DNA of 37,253 nucleotides, from contig JAJDHH010000012.1 of the NCBI GenBank assembly GCA_030266105.1, positions 1 through 37,253 of the forward strand, read 5' to 3'. The position numbers were made by a program, and so were the translations under genes. The stretch is from Eubacteriales bacterium OttesenSCG-928-K08 (GTDB taxonomy: Bacteria > Bacillota > Clostridia > Christensenellales > CAG-138). Below the pieces are notes generated by a model. The model was not told the origin of the DNA. It was given only the letters and a program-made list of their open reading frames with translations, and made no database searches. This document shows positions 7,882 through 16,027 of this stretch, piece after piece (positions within the stretch are counted from its first letter, which is position 1; the number at the start of each line of letters is the position of its first letter).

Positions 7882-9033
7882 ATGCAACAACGTATGTATG
7901 GCAGCTTGGGTTATCCGGTTTCATTGTTGGGGATGGGCTGCATGAGACTGCCCCGCGTTTTTGATGGCAAAGGCGGTGCGAGTGTGGATGTGGAGCAGGC
8001 AGTGGAGCTAATCCGCTATGCCGCACAAAATGGCGTTAACTATTTTGATACTGCGTTTACCTACCACGGCGGGCAAAGCGAGCAGGTCTTGGGCGAGGCG
8101 CTTGTTGGCCTGCGCGAAAATGTCCGTGTTGTGACAAAGCAGCCGATCGCTGTGATGAAAACAAATTCGGATATACGCCGCAACCTTGAAAGTACGCTCA
8201 AAAAGCTGCGCACGGATTATCTGGATGTTTACCTCGTGCATAATATTATGGCTAGCTCATGGCAGCAGATTAAGGATCGGCGCATATACGATGAATTTGT
8301 CAAGCTCAAAGAGGAAGGGCTTATTCGTTCGATTGGCTTTTCATACCACGGTGCATTCCCAACGTTTGAAAATGTAATAAACGAATACCCCTGGGATATG
8401 TGCCAGGTGCAGCAAAACATTATGGATGTTGATAAGGAAACCACCGATGCCGCCATACGCTTGGCGGGCGAAAAAAAGATGGCGCTTGTAATTATGGAGC
8501 CGCTGCGTGGCGGCGGCCTTGTGAACCCGCCGCCTGCCGTGCAGGCAGTGTATGATGAAGCGCAGACAAAACGCACCGCGCTGGAATGGGCATTTCGTCA
8601 CTTGGTGGATTACCCGCAGGTTAGCTGCATATTAAGTGGGATGACAACGCTTGAGCAGCTCAAGCAAAACATAGCGCTGTTTTCGAAAGAGGATATGCTC
8701 GCAAACAACCTTAACCCCAGCGAGCGGGAAATGATTAAAAAAGTCAAAGCGACCTATGAGCAGATTAACTCCATCCCCTGCACGGGCTGCGAATATTGCC
8801 TGCCCTGCCCAAATGGAGTGGCTATTCCGGATATATTCAAGCGCTATAACGAGAGCGTTATGTTTGATTATTTCGATCAGCCGGGGCGGGCGTATATGCT
8901 GATTAAAAGAGGGAATGCAGATGCAACGCAGTGCGTTGAATGTGGCGCCTGCGAAAAACAATGCCCGCAGAGAATTGCCATTATGGAGCAGCTGAAAAAA
9001 GCGCATGAAAAACTTGATGGCTGGCTTGAGTAG
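7882..9033 (+). CDS. Aldo/keto reductase with C-terminal 2x[4Fe-4S] ferredoxin domain
   Basis: 383 residues. The N-terminal 280 residues form an aldo/keto reductase barrel with the catalytic tetrad visible: Asp and Tyr in YFDTAFTYHGG, Lys in VVTKQP and His in YLVHNI. The C-terminal 80 residues carry two Cys clusters, CTGCEYCLPCP and CVECGACEKQCP, typical of a bacterial-type ferredoxin unit. Such fused oxidoreductases are common in strict anaerobes; substrate and electron partner are unknown. The start has AGGAGGGAAAGTT immediately before the ATG. It stands alone on the plus strand after a probable promoter. Only a weak short hairpin (9038-9048) follows it. Confidence 0.9.
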   Translation: MQQRMYGSLGYPVSLLGMGCMRLPRVFDGKGGASVDVEQAVELIRYAAQNGVNYFDTAFTYHGGQSEQVLGEALVGLRENVRVVTKQPIAVMKTNSDIRRNLESTLKKLRTDYLDVYLVHNIMASSWQQIKDRRIYDEFVKLKEEGLIRSIGFSYHGAFPTFENVINEYPWDMCQVQQNIMDVDKETTDAAIRLAGEKKMALVIMEPLRGGGLVNPPPAVQAVYDEAQTKRTALEWAFRHLVDYPQVSCILSGMTTLEQLKQNIALFSKEDMLANNLNPSEREMIKKVKATYEQINSIPCTGCEYCLPCPNGVAIPDIFKRYNESVMFDYFDQPGRAYMLIKRGNADATQCVECGACEKQCPQRIAIMEQLKKAHEKLDGWLE

Positions 9034-9109
9034 AATCCTCTCATAGAGTTTTTGTGCTTCTAACCCTTTTGCCCTGTTCATACATTGAATAGGAATGGGG
9101 GGCGGCTAA

Positions 9110-10096
9110 ATGCTGGATTGGAAGCGGCTCATGCAAATTGGGCTTGTGCTGCTGCTGGTGGCGCTTTTAGCGCGCGGCTGTATGATCGGCTGCAATTTTG
9201 CAAAAGCGCCGGAAGTAAAAGATGACACGCAGCAAAGCGAGGCAAGCGGGCAGCAGGAAATTTCCGTATACTTGCCTGATGAAAAAAGAACGGCCCGCAT
9301 AGGCCTTGAAGAATATCTCGTAGGTGTTGTGGCGGCGGAAATGCCCGCCTCCTTTGAAGAGGAGGCGCTTAAGGCGCAGGCGGTGGCGGCGCGCACATAT
9401 ACGCTGCGGCAAATTGAAGCTGGAGGCTGTGAGCAAAGCGGCGCGGATGTTTGCGGCAACTCCGGCTGCTGTCAGGCCTATTGCAGCGATGCAGGCTGCA
9501 AAAAAAAGTGGGGCTCAAGCTACGAAACGAATATTCAAAAGGTGCGCTGGGCCGTTCAAGCAACGGCCAGCGAGGCGCTTTATTATGATGGGCAGCTCAT
9601 TCAGGCGCTTTATCATGCTGCATCCGGCGGGCAAACTGAGGATAGCGAAAACGTGTTTGCATCCGCGCAGCCCTATCTTCGTGGGGTAAAGAGCGAATTT
9701 GAGGTGGGTTCATCACATATTGCGGATGAGGAGATTTTTGCCGCAAAAAGTTTTGCAAAAACAATAAACAATAAATGGCCCAACGCAAAGCTAAAGGCAG
9801 GCTCGCTTAAAAAACAGGTAGAGGTTTTAACCCGCTATGATAGCGGCAGGGTGGAAAAAGTGAAGCTTGGCGGGGTGAGCGTTACGGGCCGCGAGCTTCG
9901 AAGCGCGCTGGGGTTAAGGAGCGCGTGGTTTACCATCAGCTTTGATGGCGATAATGTTGTGGTGCGCACACGCGGTTATGGGCATGGGGTTGGCATGAGC
10001 CAGGCGGGCGCAAACGGCATGGCGCTTGAGGGCGCGGACTATATCGAGATACTATCCCATTATTATAGTGGCGCGCAAATAAAAAAAGTGGCATAG
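9110..10096 (+). CDS. SpoIID/LytB-domain protein (SpoIID-like lytic transglycosylase)
   Basis: 328 residues with an N-terminal membrane anchor (IGLVLLLVALLARGC region) followed by the SpoIID domain: LEEYLVGVVAAEMPASFEEE, ALKAQAVAARTYTL and the C-terminal GYGHGVGMSQAGA motif. SpoIID cleaves glycan strands lacking stem peptides during engulfment and septal remodelling in sporulating Firmicutes. Between the two halves is a Cys-rich segment (CEQSGADVCGNSGCCQAYC) corresponding to the zinc-binding region of clostridial SpoIID, with more Cys than usual. Relatives also occur in non-sporulating bacteria, so the sporulation role is an inference and I leave the symbol empty. The stop codon lies in the loop of the terminator that ends the gene. 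Confidence 0.85.
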   Translation: MLDWKRLMQIGLVLLLVALLARGCMIGCNFAKAPEVKDDTQQSEASGQQEISVYLPDEKRTARIGLEEYLVGVVAAEMPASFEEEALKAQAVAARTYTLRQIEAGGCEQSGADVCGNSGCCQAYCSDAGCKKKWGSSYETNIQKVRWAVQATASEALYYDGQLIQALYHAASGGQTEDSENVFASAQPYLRGVKSEFEVGSSHIADEEIFAAKSFAKTINNKWPNAKLKAGSLKKQVEVLTRYDSGRVEKVKLGGVSVTGRELRSALGLRSAWFTISFDGDNVVVRTRGYGHGVGMSQAGANGMALEGADYIEILSHYYSGAQIKKVA

Positions 10097-10106
10097 CCAC
10101 TTTTTT
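10081..10106. terminator. Bidirectional terminator between the SpoIID-like and MFS genes
   Basis: AAAAAAGTGGC pairs with GCCACTTTTTT around an ATA loop. The plus-strand gene stops inside this hairpin, and the A-run lets it serve the minus-strand MFS gene as well. Confidence 0.85.
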
Positions 10107-10135
10107 ATTGCTGCAAAGAATCGCCATAAAAAGGT

Positions 10136-11380
10136 TTAATCACTTGGCAGGATTTCCGGCTCACCCGCCGCTTTTAATGGCTTGGATGCCGAAATTACAA
10201 AGCCGCTTAATAGCATCAGCACACCCGTAACTATCAGCAGTATTTCAATTCTCATCACATCGCTAAGCGGCCCAAACAGCAGCATGCCGATAGGTATGGC
10301 AAGCCCGTTCATCATCATCATAACACTAAACACACGCCCCATAATCGCCGGGTCGAGCTTGGTTTGCATCATGGCCTGCGTTGGCGTACTAAAAAACGGC
10401 ACGGATAACCCGCACAAAAGCATGATGACGAGGTAAACCCAAAAATTCGGCACAATGCCAAACAGCAGTGTCGTCATGCCAAACATAAAGCACGCAAGTA
10501 TCATCGTGTGAACCTTGTTTTTAAAGCCGCCCCACAGCGAAATTACGATGCCACCCAAGGCCATCCCAACCGCAAAACCAATCTCAATGGCTGTGAGTCG
10601 CCACACATCATCGCCAAAGGTGCGCGCAACCTGAAGTGGCGTGAGCATTGAGGCAGGCGTCATGCAGATGCTGAAAAATGTCGCGTACACAAGCAGGATT
10701 TTTAACCACGCGATACCGCCGATGTAACGCACACCTTCCTTTAGCTCGTTAAAATACGCTTTGATGCCCTCCGCAGCAGGCTCACGCTCTAAACGTGGGA
10801 CATGCACACAGAAGAACACGATCGATATGCCGATGATCGCCGTAAAAACATCGATGAAGAAAATGTATTCCATCGGCAAAAATGTTAGCAGCACGCCCGC
10901 GAGCATGGGCGAAGCAAACATCGTTAAGGACTGCACAGTGGATTGAATGCCGCCAACGCGCATTAAATGCTCCGGCGGCACGATTTGGGGGATCAATGCG
11001 CTCACTGCAGGCGATTGAACACCCTGGCCAAGCCCGCGCACTGTGACAACAACGAGCATCAGCCATATATTGTTGTGACCCATCATAAATAGTATCGCAA
11101 GTATCAGCGTGGTAATGGCAATCACGCCGTCGGATATATTGATAAGATACTTGCGGTTATATCTGTCCGCCCACACGCCCGCAAATGGCGAGATGATTAC
11201 CATCGGCAAAAGCGATGCGCAGGTGAACAGCGTCATCCATACGCCCGATTGCGTTTCAAGCGTGATATACCATGTGATGGCGTATTGCACCAGCATGGAA
11301 CCAAACATCGACACAAACTGCCCACCGATAAAAAAAGCCGCGCTTCGTTTCCAATTTGTGTTTATAAATTCGTTGTTCAA
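10136..11380 (-). CDS. Major facilitator superfamily exporter (MFS_3/EntS-MefA type)
   Basis: A 414-residue integral membrane protein with about 12 hydrophobic segments. MFS motif A is present between the second and third helices (GVWADRYNRKYLI), and a GQGVQSPAVSALIP segment matches the EntS/MefA-like efflux subgroup, whose members export macrolides or siderophores. The substrate here cannot be inferred. The start is a TTG at 11380 preceded by GAAAGGATAAAG. It is transcribed divergently from padR, and the shared region of 188 bp holds palindromes that could regulate both sides. Its end faces the SpoIID-like gene across a shared terminator. Confidence 0.87.
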   Translation of the reverse strand: MNNEFINTNWKRSAAFFIGGQFVSMFGSMLVQYAITWYITLETQSGVWMTLFTCASLLPMVIISPFAGVWADRYNRKYLINISDGVIAITTLILAILFMMGHNNIWLMLVVVTVRGLGQGVQSPAVSALIPQIVPPEHLMRVGGIQSTVQSLTMFASPMLAGVLLTFLPMEYIFFIDVFTAIIGISIVFFCVHVPRLEREPAAEGIKAYFNELKEGVRYIGGIAWLKILLVYATFFSICMTPASMLTPLQVARTFGDDVWRLTAIEIGFAVGMALGGIVISLWGGFKNKVHTMILACFMFGMTTLLFGIVPNFWVYLVIMLLCGLSVPFFSTPTQAMMQTKLDPAIMGRVFSVMMMMNGLAIPIGMLLFGPLSDVMRIEILLIVTGVLMLLSGFVISASKPLKAAGEPEILPSD

Positions 11381-11427
11381 GCTTTATCCTTTCTATTAGC
11401 GGTTCTGCCCGCAGCGCAAGTATTCCG

Positions 11428-11456
11428 ATTATACCAGAAACGTATTGATTTGTATT
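11428..11456 (-). promoter_or_regulatory. Possible promoter of the MFS gene
   Basis: A perfect TATAAT reads on the minus strand (plus 11428-11433), 47 bp ahead of the TTG start; the -35 region at 17 bp is poor (AATACA), so an activator or an extended -10 may be used. Confidence 0.4.
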
Positions 11457-11482
11457 GTAAAAAATATTTTCATCGATAGTTA

Positions 11483-11511
11483 TTGACAGCCTCGCTATTA
11501 AGTGCTACTAT
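11483..11511 (+). promoter_or_regulatory. Promoter of the padR-DUF1048-ABC operon
   Basis: A consensus TTGACA (11483-11488) and TACTAT (11506-11511) are separated by 17 bp. The -10 box is part of a 12-bp perfect palindrome, so it is likely repressed by a bound regulator. Confidence 0.8.
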
Positions 11512-11554
11512 ATAGTAGTATTCAGTAGTACTTCATACCGGTGATACTGAATAC
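11506..11554. promoter_or_regulatory. Candidate PadR operator: palindrome plus long inverted repeat
   Basis: TACTATATAGTA (11506-11517) is a perfect palindrome over the -10 box. Next to it, GTATTCAGTA (11518-11527) and TACTGAATAC (11545-11554) form a perfect 10-bp inverted repeat with 17 bp between. The repeats share the TACT/AGTA pattern typical of PadR sites. Confidence 0.65.
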
Positions 11555-11568
11555 AAAGGAGGTTTATT

Positions 11569-11901
11569 GTGGAAAACTTAACCGAAATGCTCAAAGGTGT
11601 GCTGGAGGGCTGCGTACTGGAGATTATAAGCCGGAAGCAAACATATGGCTATGAAATCACACGCAGGCTTAACGCGCTGGGTTTTAGCGATGTGGTGGAT
11701 GGCACGGTGTATACTATTCTGCTGCGGCTGGAGAAAAACAAGCTGGTGGATATTGAAAAAAAACCTTCAGACATGGGGCCGCCCCGCAAGTTTTTTATGC
11801 TGAATGATGCAGGGCGTGAGGAACTGAGGCGGTTTTGGGAAAAATGGGAATTTGTATCATCAAAGATTGTTTTGTTAAGGGAGGAAATATCCGATGAGTG
11901 A
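11569..11901 (+). CDS. PadR family transcriptional regulator
   Basis: 110 residues with the PadR winged-helix fold: LKGVLEGCVLEII, the recognition region YGYEITRRLNALGF, and the wing segment GTVYTILLRLEKNKLV followed by PPRKFFML and a short C-terminal helix (small, PadR-s1-like type). The start is a GTG with AAAGGAGGTTTATT upstream. It overlaps the DUF1048 gene by 8 nt and heads an operon with the ABC transporter, the usual arrangement in which PadR represses its own transporter until a toxic ligand binds. The ligand is unknown. Confidence 0.9.
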   Translation: MENLTEMLKGVLEGCVLEIISRKQTYGYEITRRLNALGFSDVVDGTVYTILLRLEKNKLVDIEKKPSDMGPPRKFFMLNDAGREELRRFWEKWEFVSSKIVLLREEISDE

Positions 11902-12256
11902 TTTTTTTGATAATTACTTCAACATACCCAAAATTATAAGGGAGAAAAAGGAATACAAAGGCCACATGACAAGGGTGGAGCTGCTTCCGGATGACTACCA
12001 ATATGTGTTTAAAAAAATTCAAAGCCATATGTGGATGTTTGCGGCGGGTAGCGGCTACGACATGATGAAAATACACTATGACCTCATCGAGCTGTTCGAA
12101 ACCGGGGCAGCTGAGGGAAAGCATGTTCTGGAAATCACCGGTGAGGATGTTGCCGCGTTTTGCGATGAGCTGATGCGCAGCGCGCAGACATATACTGAAA
12201 ATTGGCGAGAAAAGCTCAACAACGATATTATCAAAAAAGTTGGAAAGCGGGGTTAA
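11894..12256 (+). CDS. DUF1048 family protein
   Basis: 120 residues, soluble and helical. The family signature is visible: LPDDYQYVFKKIQSHMW, FETGAAEGKHVLEITGEDVAAFC and a C-terminal WREKLN segment. DUF1048 genes regularly accompany padR and DrrAB-type ABC transporters in Firmicutes; the biochemical role is not known. Translation is coupled to padR: the ATG lies inside the end of padR with GGGAGGAAATATCC upstream. Confidence 0.85.
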   Translation: MSDFFDNYFNIPKIIREKKEYKGHMTRVELLPDDYQYVFKKIQSHMWMFAAGSGYDMMKIHYDLIELFETGAAEGKHVLEITGEDVAAFCDELMRSAQTYTENWREKLNNDIIKKVGKRG

Positions 12257-12261
12257 GCTAA

Positions 12262-13023
12262 ATGATGGAAAATGCAATTTCCGTTAAGGGTTTAACCAAA
12301 TCATTCAAAGATGTGGAAGTCCTCAAGGGTGTGGATTTTGAGGTGCGCCGCGGTGAAATATTTGCTTTGCTGGGCAGTAATGGCGCGGGCAAAACAACAA
12401 CGGTCAATATCCTGGCAACATTGCTCAGGCAAAGCGGTGGGGTGGCATCCGTTTGCGGTTTTGATGTGGAAAAACAACCGGACGAGGTGCGCAAATCCAT
12501 CAGCATGACAGGCCAGTTCGCCGCTGTGGATGGTATTCTCACCGGTCGGGAAAACCTTATTTTGATTGCCAGGCTGCGTGGTGTTGAAAACCCTGCGAAG
12601 TTGGCGGACGATCTGCTGGATCAATTCAGCCTGACTGATGCTGCAAATAAGCGTGCCGCCACATATTCCGGCGGCATGGCTCGCAGGCTGGATATTGCCA
12701 TGAGCCTTGTGGGCGCACCGAAGGTCATCTTTCTTGATGAGCCGACAACGGGCCTTGATCCTGAGGGGCGGCAGGAGGTTTGGAAAACCATTAAGGCGCT
12801 TGCAAAAGGCGGCACAACCATAATGCTGACTACGCAATATCTTGAAGAAGCGGAGCAGCTTGCAGGCCGCATTGCAATATTGCACGATGGCAGAATTATC
12901 GCCAATGGAACGCTGGCGGAGCTCAAAAAACTATTTCCACCGGCCAAGGTGGAGTATGTGGAAAAGCAGCCATCGCTTGAAGAAATTTTTCTCGCCATAA
13001 TCGGCCAAAAGGAGAGTGCATAA
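12262..13023 (+). CDS. ABC transporter ATP-binding protein (DrrA type)
   Basis: 253 residues with all nucleotide-binding motifs: Walker A GSNGAGKTTTVN, the Q-loop in MTGQFAAVD, signature YSGGMARRLDIA, Walker B VIFLDEPTTGLDPEG and a later His switch region (TQYLEEAEQL). It most resembles DrrA-like subunits of drug or lantibiotic exporters. The tail (KQPSLEEIFLAIIG) is typical of this group. Two ATG codons stand in tandem at 12262 and 12265. The membrane partner follows with no gap. Confidence 0.93.
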   Translation: MMENAISVKGLTKSFKDVEVLKGVDFEVRRGEIFALLGSNGAGKTTTVNILATLLRQSGGVASVCGFDVEKQPDEVRKSISMTGQFAAVDGILTGRENLILIARLRGVENPAKLADDLLDQFSLTDAANKRAATYSGGMARRLDIAMSLVGAPKVIFLDEPTTGLDPEGRQEVWKTIKALAKGGTTIMLTTQYLEEAEQLAGRIAILHDGRIIANGTLAELKKLFPPAKVEYVEKQPSLEEIFLAIIGQKESA

Positions 13024-13776
13024 ATGAAAAGCACCGGTATATTATTTGGGCGGTTGATGCGCCATATTTTGCGCAGCCCGGATACAATTATTACAGTGGC
13101 AATTACCCCCATCGCCATTATGCTGATGTTTGTGTATGTGTTTGGCGGCGCGATGAAATCGAGTCTGGGCGACAATGTGAATTATGTGAACTATCAGCTG
13201 CCGGGCGTGCTGCTGATGGCCATTGCAAGCGGCATCGCCTACACCGCCGTGCGGATGTATGGCGATAAAACACAGGGAATGTTCTCACGCTTTAATTCCA
13301 TGCCTATCCGGCGCTCATCGGTTCTGTGGGCGCATGTGCTCACATCGCTTGCGGCTAACATGATAACAATTGCTTTGATTTTTCTTGTGGCGCTACTTTT
13401 GGGCTTCCGCTCCAGCGCGGGGATACTCTCATGGCTTGCGGTGGCGGGCATTCTGTTGCTGTTTACGCTGGCGCTCACTTGGGTGGCGGTCATCCCAGGG
13501 TTAAAGGCAAAAAGTATGGATGGGGCAAGCGCGTTTTCCTATCCGCTTATATTCCTGCCTTTTTTAAGCTCGGCGTTTGTGCCCGCAAAAACCATGCCGG
13601 TTGGGCTTCGCGCCTTTGCTGAGCACCAACCCGCGACCTCCATTGTGGATACTCTGCGTGCGTTGCTTAACTGCGAACCTGTTGGAAATGGCATTTGGGT
13701 GGCGCTTGCCTGGTGCGTAGGCATCAGCGCGGTAGCGTGGTTTTTTGCAATGCGGGCGTATAGGCGGGTTAAATAA
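13024..13776 (+). CDS. ABC-2 type transporter permease (DrrB type)
   Basis: 250 residues with about six membrane segments and an N-terminal cytoplasmic tail (RLMRHILRSPDTII). The PLIFLPFLSSAFVPAKTMP segment and the following AEHQPATSIVDTLR region are characteristic of ABC-2 permeases of the DrrB group. With the preceding ATPase it forms an exporter under PadR control. The ATG directly follows the ATPase stop codon, with AAGGAGAG upstream, so the two subunits are translationally coupled. Confidence 0.9.
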   Translation: MKSTGILFGRLMRHILRSPDTIITVAITPIAIMLMFVYVFGGAMKSSLGDNVNYVNYQLPGVLLMAIASGIAYTAVRMYGDKTQGMFSRFNSMPIRRSSVLWAHVLTSLAANMITIALIFLVALLLGFRSSAGILSWLAVAGILLLFTLALTWVAVIPGLKAKSMDGASAFSYPLIFLPFLSSAFVPAKTMPVGLRAFAEHQPATSIVDTLRALLNCEPVGNGIWVALAWCVGISAVAWFFAMRAYRRVK

Positions 13777-13807
13777 GCTACATTTGCAATGAAAAAAACG
13801 GCACCAA

Positions 13808-13850
13808 AAAAGCCTGTAAACTTGCGTAAACCGCATGGATACAGGCTTTT
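13808..13850. terminator. Bidirectional terminator between the ABC operon and rpsI
   Basis: AAAAGCCTGTA (13808-13818) pairs with TACAGGCTTTT (13840-13850), with a small inner TGCG/CGCA helix. As precede and Ts follow the stem, so both strands are served. Confidence 0.85.
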
Positions 13851-13862
13851 GATTGTTGCGAA

Positions 13863-14255
13863 TTATCTCTTTGAGAACTGGGGTGCGCGGCGTGCGGCCT
13901 TGAGGCCATACTTTTTGCGCTCCTTCATTCTTGGATCGCGTGTGAGGAAGCCCGCCTTTTTGAGCGCGGGGCGAAGCTCGGGATTAGCCTCGAGCAGTGC
14001 GCGTGAAATGCCGTGACGGATCGCACCGGCCTGGCCGGTTGTGCCACCACCAATAACATTTACCTTCACATCATATTTTGAGAGCGTGTCGGTGAGAACC
14101 ATTGGTGCGCGAACGATCATTTTGAGCGTTTCGAGGCCAAAGTAGTTCTCAATGTCACGCTTGTTGATTGTGATATTGCCCGTGCCCGGAAGCAGACGAA
14201 CGCGAGCGATTGACTTTTTGCGCCTTCCGGTGCCAAGGTATTGTGTCTGTGCCAT
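13863..14255 (-). CDS. rpsI: 30S ribosomal protein S9 (uS9)
   Basis: 130 residues, the standard length. Typical segments are [16 protein letters not shown] near the N-terminus, [19 protein letters not shown] in the middle and the basic C-terminal tail ending APQFSKR, which reaches towards the P-site tRNA. It follows rplM by 18 nt in the conserved rplM-rpsI operon and ends at the shared terminator. Confidence 0.98.
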   Translation of the reverse strand: MAQTQYLGTGRRKKSIARVRLLPGTGNITINKRDIENYFGLETLKMIVRAPMVLTDTLSKYDVKVNVIGGGTTGQAGAIRHGISRALLEANPELRPALKKAGFLTRDPRMKERKKYGLKAARRAPQFSKR

Positions 14256-14273
14256 TGCGTTTCTCCTTCCTGC

Positions 14274-14705
14274 TTATTTGAGCGTGAGTGTTTCGGGCTT
14301 TTGGGCGGTGTGCTGATGCTCGGGGCCAGCGTAAACGCGGAGCTTTGTGAGCATTTTGCGGCCCAGGGGGCCCTTTGGCATCATGCGGCGGATGGATTCA
14401 TAAACTACAAACTCAGGCTTTTTGTTCATGAGATCGCGGTAGCTTGTTTCCCTAAGGCCGCCGGGATAACCAGTGTGGTGATAGTATTTTTTCTGATCCA
14501 GCTTTTTGCCGGTCAACACGATTTTATCCGCGTTGATGATGATGACATGGTCGCCGGTGTCTACATGCGGCGTATATATCGGCTTATGCTTTCCCCGGAG
14601 GATTGCTGCAACCTGTGAGGACATGCGGCCCAGTATCATACCTTCCGCGTCCACAACATACCAGTTCCTCTGGAGAGTTTCGCCCTTGGCCATATAAGTT
14701 TTCAT
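14274..14705 (-). CDS. rplM: 50S ribosomal protein L13 (uL13)
   Basis: 143 residues: [21 protein letters not shown], the [18 protein letters not shown] segment and [11 protein letters not shown] are diagnostic. The start is the ATG at 14705 with GGGAGGAACGCC upstream; the frame runs on to 14798 but the added residues are not L13-like. A promoter lies about 105 bp upstream and a possibly structured leader lies between. Confidence 0.98.
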   Translation of the reverse strand: MKTYMAKGETLQRNWYVVDAEGMILGRMSSQVAAILRGKHKPIYTPHVDTGDHVIIINADKIVLTGKKLDQKKYYHHTGYPGGLRETSYRDLMNKKPEFVVYESIRRMMPKGPLGRKMLTKLRVYAGPEHQHTAQKPETLTLK

Positions 14706-14730
14706 GGCGTTCCTCCCGTAGATTTCTTTG

Positions 14731-14788
14731 GTTTGTGTCCAGTATAACAACGTAGAGCTTCCGGGGCTGTGGACGCCAAAACGCAAAC
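14731..14788 (-). promoter_or_regulatory. Possible structured leader of rplM
   Basis: In the minus-strand leader, GTTTG (plus 14784-14788) can pair with CAAAC (plus 14731-14735), and GTCCA (plus 14770-14774) with TGGAC (plus 14737-14741), leaving an asymmetric internal loop. L13 mRNA leaders are known in Firmicutes; I cannot confirm that this is one. Confidence 0.35.
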
Positions 14789-14807
14789 ATACCAACACAC
14801 CTGCAAT

Positions 14808-14837
14808 AGTTTAGCAAAAACTCATGGCGTGTGTCAA
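14808..14837 (-). promoter_or_regulatory. Promoter of rplM-rpsI
   Basis: On the minus strand, TTGACA (plus 14832-14837) and TAAACT (plus 14808-14813) are 18 bp apart. The predicted start near 14801 gives a leader of about 95 nt. Confidence 0.65.
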
Positions 14838-14878
14838 GTCAAAAAGCAGTGCAAACGCCCAAATCACCTAAATAATTA

Positions 14879-16006
14879 TTAATTTGTCTCGCCCGCGCCT
14901 GTGTAAACGCGAGGAACACGCCCCGTGAGGGATAATAAAATTTCATAGCTGATCGTATCCGCCCAATTGGCAAGCTCATTTGCGGTTATGGTTTCATTAC
15001 CCTGCCTGCCAAAAAGCACAACCTCATCCCCGACTTTAACGCCCGGCACATCCGTAATATCTATCATACATTGATCCATACATATTGCGCCCGCGATAGG
15101 CACGCGCCGCCCGTGAACCAAGGCGAATGCCCTGTTGGACATCGTGCGCTTGTAACCATCCCCGTAACCAATGGGCAGCGTGGCGATTTTTCGCTGTTCG
15201 CTCGCGCAATAGTTTCTGCCATAGCTTACGGTGTCGCCCTGCTCAATTTGTTTTATTTGCACTATTACCGTGCGCAAAGTCATAATCGGCTGCAGGCTAG
15301 CCCATTCGCCGCAGCCCGCGCCCGGCGAATAACCATACATCGCTATGCCAACACGCACCATGTCAAGCTGCATTTGGTCCATCATGTCAAGCGCTGCGCC
15401 GCTGTTGCAGGCGTGCAGCATAGGAGAAAAACCCATACTGCGCGCAACATCAACAAGCTCCATAAATCTGTTAAACTGCGCATTGGAAAACGATTTATCC
15501 TGAATTTCGCTCACCGCAAAATGTGTGAGCAGAGCCTTTAGCTCTAAATTGGGGCATGAGCTCAGGTATTCGAGCATCCGCCTTAGTTCAGCCTCCGTTT
15601 TCAGGCCGATGCGGTTCATGCCCGAGTCGATTTTAATGTGCACCTTTATTGTTTTATTAAACTGCGCACAAACATGCTGCAAAAGCTCAAGGTTTTCGCA
15701 GTTAAAAACGGTTTGCTCAAGCTCGTGCTGCACGATAAGCGGCATGCTTAGCGGCGCGCCCAGCACTAGTATTGGCGCCTGTATTCCCGCCTCGCGAAGC
15801 TCGGCTCCCTCCTGCGCGCTGGATACACCTAAATAGTCCGCACCCGCGGTTAAAGCCGCGCGGGCGATAGGCACCGCGCCATGGCCATAGGCATCCGCCT
15901 TAACAACGGCCATAAACTTGCAGTCAGGCCGCAGTCTGCGCTTGAGCAGGCTTATGTTGTGCATAAGTAAGTCCAGGTCCACAATTGCTCTTGTTGGCCT
16001 TATCAA
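14879..16006 (-). CDS. alr: Alanine racemase
   Basis: PLP enzyme that makes D-alanine for peptidoglycan. The 375-residue protein has the PLP lysine in FMAVVKADAYGHGA (Lys36), the TVSYGRNY segment holding the second catalytic Tyr, and CMDQCMIDITDVP near the C-terminus; length is normal. The start is a TTG at 16006 with AAGAGGCG upstream, reading straight into RPTRAIVDLD, which fits the family N-terminus. It follows the amidohydrolase gene by 21 nt, so the two share a transcript. No clear terminator lies between it and the rplM promoter. Confidence 0.94.
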   Translation of the reverse strand: MIRPTRAIVDLDLLMHNISLLKRRLRPDCKFMAVVKADAYGHGAVPIARAALTAGADYLGVSSAQEGAELREAGIQAPILVLGAPLSMPLIVQHELEQTVFNCENLELLQHVCAQFNKTIKVHIKIDSGMNRIGLKTEAELRRMLEYLSSCPNLELKALLTHFAVSEIQDKSFSNAQFNRFMELVDVARSMGFSPMLHACNSGAALDMMDQMQLDMVRVGIAMYGYSPGAGCGEWASLQPIMTLRTVIVQIKQIEQGDTVSYGRNYCASEQRKIATLPIGYGDGYKRTMSNRAFALVHGRRVPIAGAICMDQCMIDITDVPGVKVGDEVVLFGRQGNETITANELANWADTISYEILLSLTGRVPRVYTGAGETN

Positions 16007-16027
16007 TTCGTTCGCCTCTTTTCAAAA

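Noticed and set aside
9038-9055. CTCT/AGAG hairpin with Ts after the aldo/keto reductase gene
   Set aside because: A 4-bp stem is too short to call a terminator with confidence.
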